Shown here in pieces: positions 59,922 to 64,000 of a DNA stretch of 64,000 bases (positions within the stretch are counted from its first letter, which is position 1; the number at the start of each line of letters is the position of its first letter). The stretch comes from Prostheceraeus crozeri (lineage: Eukaryota; Platyhelminthes; Polycladida; Euryleptidae), in the NCBI GenBank assembly GCA_907163375.1, contig CAJQUW010016852.1, positions 496,001 to 560,000 on the forward strand, written 5' to 3'. The notes under the pieces are model-generated. The model saw only the letters and a program-made list of their open reading frames with translations. It made no database searches and was not told the DNA's origin. Made by a program: the position numbers and the translations under genes.

Positions 59922-60120
59922 TATGGTCTCCGTGGCATAGTGGTTGCGAGTTTGGCCTAGTGATCATTTGGTGCAGAGGCCGAACCCCGAAAGCTGTGGA
60001 TTAGAGCTTTAGAGTGAGTGAGCGAACGAAGTTTTCACTGTTAAACGAGTGAGCTGAGCGAACGGGATATTCCATCTACCACCACTGAGCAGAAATGAAC
60101 CAAGAATTTACTGTTCATGA
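59922..60120 (+). mobile_element. tRNA-derived SINE, copy B
   Basis: GGTCTCCGTGGCATAGTGGT (59926-59945) supplies the A-box and GAGGCCGAACCCCG (about 59977-59990) a B-box-like arm. The head shares GGTCTCCGTGGCA, GTGATCATTTGGTG/GCGATCATTTGGTG and AGAGG with copy A at 45.6 kb. The body differs: AGTGAGTGAGCGAACGAAG and AACGAGTGAGC repeats follow, related to text near 33.93 kb. End not defined. Confidence 0.6.
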
Positions 60121-61623
60121 ACTGTAGAACAAGTCTATAGGCCCAACATTGAAGAATCTACAGGGGCCCACTTTTACATTGAGCCACTTGCTTTTCCATA
60201 CATCTACAAATATATGCACATTATTGCTTAGCACTTTTATCCTGAATGCATAGGCAGTCATTGTACATGTAGATCTCTGTTGATCCTTTTCATTTATAAT
60301 CACATCAGCAAGTAGCCTATTTTAACACATCAACAAATGAGTACACCAAAATTCAGTGAGAATAAATCATTCTAAAGCTACGCACAATTTTACTTTCACC
60401 ACATAGGGCATACCCTGAACTATAATTGTCAACAAGAAAGAGGGTCGAGTGGAATGATATTTTCTATTGAATTGTCTGAAAATTTGACGCTACAGATGGT
60501 ATATTATCACACTGATTTCATAGCAAATTATCTGAGCTTTCAGCAGATTCACAAACTTTCAAAATCAATACTGCATGATTTTAGCAGGCCCATAGTATGA
60601 GGTGTTTTTAAGTTTAGAATCATACAACTGATATGGAGGTTTTTGTTATGTCTCAAAGTCACCAAATTACATTCAGAAAAGTAAATTTTTAAAATTTGAG
60701 CAATTCTTGATTTCATACAGAAGATACGAAAATAGGACCTAGTAATGTGAGAAACTAAAAGAAAAAGTGCAGAACAGTGTATTCTTGTAAGTATTCAAAA
60801 AATTTTATCACTATCACAGTCGCTTCCGCCTCACACGAAACGGTTATGACCAAAGTAAATATCCTGGAATCTATCAAATTTAGATCATGCTACCCTGTAT
60901 CAGGTAAAAAATACCTCCCTGCAAAACCTGATCGCTTCAGTCAATAATATCTGCTCATGGTCAACAATGAAAATTCTCAATGCTGATAAGCTCAGTCATG
61001 ATGACTCAAGCATCTTTGGCATTGCCGAGAATAACATAATATATCCAATTTACTTAAAGGCATGCGGCCAATTTGGTATTATGCCAATAGAAGGACATTT
61101 TAAAAATTAATGAAAGAATGGTGACAATGCGAGAGTACACAACATCGATGAGGGTTTCAGATATTTGAGCCAATTGCTTCCTATGGACATTTGCAGGGTT
61201 AGAAGCAGTGCATTTGAACCCTGCCATAATTGCATCCCTGCCACACTGCTTTTCAACACACTACTACCATCTTGTCTAAATCGGTCTACCTATAATAATC
61301 AGAAATGATGCCTTCTGAAACAAGGTCTGATGATTTTTGATATTGGATGAAATGGCAGTAACCACAAGGGTCTATTCCCTTCAACTTAGAATGCAATTAT
61401 TTACGGCTTTGCGCAAATTCAAGTTGAAAGGCGAACTGAGTTAACGAAGAAAAATGCCAAATAAACGAGTAGCAGAGTGAACTGAAAAAATGGGTCGCGT
61501 TCGAATGCACTACCGAAAGTGTCATTGGAAGTAATCAAATATTCTCTTGTTCTACATTGAGCACTAAATCCATCTTTGAACACTTCATGACAGCTGAAAA
61601 CGAACTTCTCTACGATAGTCTTC
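60121..61623. other. No gene seen
   Basis: AT-rich spacer. Text at 61.42-61.51 kb (minus) shares GTGCATTCGAACGC with the 33.9 and 35.3 kb repeats. Confidence 0.45.
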
Positions 61624-61830
61624 GAAAATGTGTTCCGCTGAAAGTCATATTGAAATATGGAAAGCACCCATATTTTATGACAATACTCCGTGGTATGATT
61701 ATTTAATCAGGCTAAAAAACATAAGGCATAAAATGTGCTCCGCTGAAAGTCATATTGAACGATGGAAAACACCCATATTTTATGACAATACTCTGGCATA
61801 GTCCGGTTAAAAAAACATAAGGCATTCTTA
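61624..61830 (+). repeat. Tandem duplication, about 106-bp unit, two copies
   Basis: AATGTGTTCCGCTGAAAGTC near 61627 and AATGTGCTCCGCTGAAAGTC near 61733 start two direct copies. They share CATATTTTATGACAATACTC and end with AACATAAGGCAT. The second copy has a short deletion. Local duplication, no evident function. Confidence 0.8.
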
Positions 61831-62570
61831 CCCCACCCTTAAATGTTTCATAGGTCCTCACCTTTAAGGGACGACATCAGTACAGCACGATGGTCAAATA
61901 CACTGCCAACTACGCCTAAAGCGACCAGAAATCAGCATATTTGCACATACGCCTTCATAAAATTCAAAATTTAGAGTAGGTCGGTGTAAAATGAACACAT
62001 TTTTGTATTTGATGATCCATGGAGTCAACAAAACTAAACAAATTACACACGCCATCAGTCCAAAATCAGTCATAACATTATGTGAGCAGGCTCTGCCAAT
62101 ATACAATAGTTGACCTCAAACGTCGTCGCTGCTGGACGGTTGGGCACTTTTCTTCATTTTACCCCACCCTCCGGCTAAAAGGAACATACCACTCTTTTGG
62201 ATACTATGTCTTAATTCGGCATTTAAACGTTCCTCTAATGTAGTGAGGTAAAATGAACATAATTGTGAGTTTTAAAAAGACAAAAATGATATGAAATGAA
62301 CCGGTGCAAAATGCAAATCAGTAAGAAATCTGCTTAAAAATGAATAGAATGCTAAGAAAATGAACTATTATATAAGTAAACTATTGCAAACAGCAAATCA
62401 GTAGAAAATTTACGTGGAAGATAAACAGAATGCTGGGATAAACGATTGCAATTTGGGAGATGATTAACAAAAGCGGATAATATCATAATAAACAAGCGGA
62501 AAACTGCAAGAATTAAAATTTCTGTCAGTAATTTCGATGGAGGCATTTAAGAACTGCATGCATCTATGCC
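61831..62570. other. No gene seen
   Basis: AT-rich, with TTACCCCACCC at about 61829 and 62158 in direct orientation. Minus frames here have no motif. Confidence 0.4.
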
Positions 62571-62835
62571 CAAATTCTTGACACAGGATAACTCCTATTT
62601 GATAGCTATCCGATAACTATCCGACGTGCACGCCGGATAACTTCATATTCTAGAGATCAGATAGGGTTAGCCGAATAACCATTGGATAAGGAATCACCCT
62701 ATCCTGGTCGTGACCAGGATATGACCAGAGGCCGGATTCTCGACACGCGATAACCCTTAAACCAAGCAGTGGATCACCTATCCGCTCGTGAGCGACGCCC
62801 CCGAGTGCGGCTAACCCAATTCTCGACACAGGATA
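62571..62835 (+). repeat. Three ATTCTCGACACAGGATA motifs upstream of the HARBI1-like gene
   Basis: Copies: AATTCTTGACACAGGATAAC (about 62574), GATTCTCGACACGCGATAAC (about 62735) and AATTCTCGACACAGGATAGC (about 62818). GGATAAC and TATCCG-like text fills the spacing. Composition turns GC-richer here than in the DNA to the left. Because they lie within 450 bp of the transposase start, they may be subterminal sites of a Harbinger element whose left end is near 62570. The right end is outside the window. Confidence 0.5.
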
Positions 62836-63000
62836 GCGAGCGGGCGCTCAGTCCAGTTTAGGATTTCCCCTTATCCTAGCTCCTAGTGGTTTCACGGGGC
62901 GGTTTAGGCATGAATCAGACAATTTATGGCTACTGTTGGTTAGACAATATCTTACATAATAACATTTCCTCTCTATCTGTGGTAAGAGACTAACTTGTGA

Positions 63001-64000
63001 ATGATGGCTGCCTTCCTTGATATTTATCCTGACTTAGAAGATGAACACCAAATTCGACGAGATATTTTCTCATACAGTGACTCGAAATTCTATCGCCTTT
63101 ACCGCTTTGATAAAACCACTTTCTCCTACATCGTCGATTTAATTCGTCCTGATATTGAACGACCGACTTCTCGATCCTACGGGTTATCATGTGAATTACA
63201 GACGGCTGCCGCGATCAGATACTACGCGACTGGAATATTTCAAACAGACGTTGGAGAAGGTCTCAATATCAGCCAGTCGTCAGTGCATCGATCCGTTCGG
63301 TCTGTTGGGATCGCCCTCAACAAATTATATGATCAATTTGTCACTTGGCCTACTCGTGATCAGTTGCGACTGAACAAGATCAACTTCTACAAAATCGCCA
63401 ATTTTCCAAATGTGATCGGAGCAATCGATTGCACTCATATAAGGATAATGCGGCCGGGTGTTGATGAACATCAATACATCAACCGAAAATTCTATCCATC
63501 ACTGAACGTACAAGCAGTTTGTGGACCGGCGGGCCTGCTCCATAATATGGAAGTGAATTGGCCCGGGGGATGCCATGACTCCTTCATTTTGCGACAGAGC
63601 AATGTCTTCCCTCACATGGAGACATCTCAGTTTTATGGATATATCCTGGGAGAGTCGGCGTATCCTTTAACAGAATGGCTGTTAACTCCGTTCTCAAGCC
63701 CCGACACTCCGGAGAAACTTTCGTACAATTCATCACACAAGAGGACGCGTGTCATAATCGAAAATACATTCGGTAGACTGAAACGGCGATTTCATCTCCT
63801 TCACTCGGAAAATCGCCATCCCAAAATTGAAGACATCGTTAGTGATATCCGTGCTTGCGGAATCCTACACAACATCGCGGTGAATAGGAAGCAACCTGAT
63901 TTGAACGATGATATTGCAGATGAGCAACCGGCTGTCATTCCGTATACCGGTACATTGAATAATAACGCTAAGCGTAATTTTGTAGCCAATCAGTATTTTT
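63001..64000 (+). CDS. HARBI1-like PIF/Harbinger transposase (open to window edge)
   Basis: An uninterrupted frame runs from ATG 63001 (a second ATG follows directly) to the window end, 333 codons with no stop. Features: the N-terminal region MMAAFLDIYPDLEDEHQIRR; a helix-turn-helix-like stretch FQTDVGEGLNISQSSVHRSV (about 79-98); GAIDCTHI with Asp143; WPGGCHDSFILR with Asp193; LGESAYPL (216-223); HKRTRVIIENTFGRLKRRF with Glu254; and a C-terminal NFVANQYF. This layout is that of the PIF/Harbinger DDE nuclease, and length is close to HARBI1 (about 350 aa). The family motif usually reads G-D-S-x-Y-P; here Asp is Glu218, which could impair catalysis or be tolerated. It may be an autonomous transposon gene or a domesticated copy. 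Terminal inverted repeats and any partner Myb-like ORF are not visible. Confidence 0.85.
   Translation, partial: MMAAFLDIYPDLEDEHQIRRDIFSYSDSKFYRLYRFDKTTFSYIVDLIRPDIERPTSRSYGLSCELQTAAAIRYYATGIFQTDVGEGLNISQSSVHRSVRSVGIALNKLYDQFVTWPTRDQLRLNKINFYKIANFPNVIGAIDCTHIRIMRPGVDEHQYINRKFYPSLNVQAVCGPAGLLHNMEVNWPGGCHDSFILRQSNVFPHMETSQFYGYILGESAYPLTEWLLTPFSSPDTPEKLSYNSSHKRTRVIIENTFGRLKRRFHLLHSENRHPKIEDIVSDIRACGILHNIAVNRKQPDLNDDIADEQPAVIPYTGTLNNNAKRNFVANQYF

Overview
This is animal nuclear DNA, most likely from a marine or other aquatic invertebrate. It is AT-rich, has no bacterial-style gene packing, and carries Penelope-like retroelements with GIY-YIG domains, CR1/Jockey-type LINEs, tRNA-headed SINEs, and hAT, PIF/Harbinger and pogo-like DNA transposons. 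I could not assign a phylum. I recognise no host protein-coding gene. Nearly every interpretable protein signal belongs to a transposable element, so the window reads as an intergenic (or very large intronic) graveyard of mobile DNA with a few young insertions.

Layout. 0.9-1.8 kb: non-autonomous hAT element with an exact 8-bp target duplication. 3.1-3.7 kb: inverted repeat carrying hammerhead-like cores, in a stretch rich in AATTGATTG. 8.17-8.31 kb: compact chimera of a tRNA-like head and a canonical hammerhead ribozyme, closed by an 11-bp inverted repeat. 9.1-11.2 kb: decayed pogo-like transposase tail and a pogo-like MITE. 15.0-18.4 kb: Penelope-like element (PLE1) with an open 688-aa RT + GIY-YIG frame and a 1-kb inverted copy of its own 3' part. 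18.5-21.4 kb: older, frameshifted PLE2 between direct repeats. 22.6 and 35.9 kb: two LINE 3' ends with GTAA tails. 30.4-33.3 kb: MITE-like region holding an almost perfect palindrome, followed by a hAT remnant with a transposase C-terminus. 38.2-39.0 kb: second hAT-like non-autonomous element.

45.6 and 59.9 kb: related tRNA-headed SINEs. 50.5-55.8 kb: two or more decayed minus-strand LINEs, one split by a 2.37-kb Harbinger-like insertion whose TTA duplication and terminal inverted repeats are exact. 56.2-57.2 kb: decayed ORF resembling an uncharacterised transposon protein family. 58-59 kb: 5'-truncated plus-strand LINE with a 14-bp target duplication. 63.0-64.0 kb: open HARBI1-like transposase frame running off the window edge.

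The recurring theme is small self-cleaving-ribozyme architecture. One hammerhead at 8.25 kb looks fully canonical. A near-canonical one sits in each arm of PLE1, and several degenerate ones lie in inverted or isolated repeats. Hammerheads in Penelope-like terminal repeats are established knowledge. The fusion to a tRNA-like head, enclosed by a stem, is the most unusual item here.
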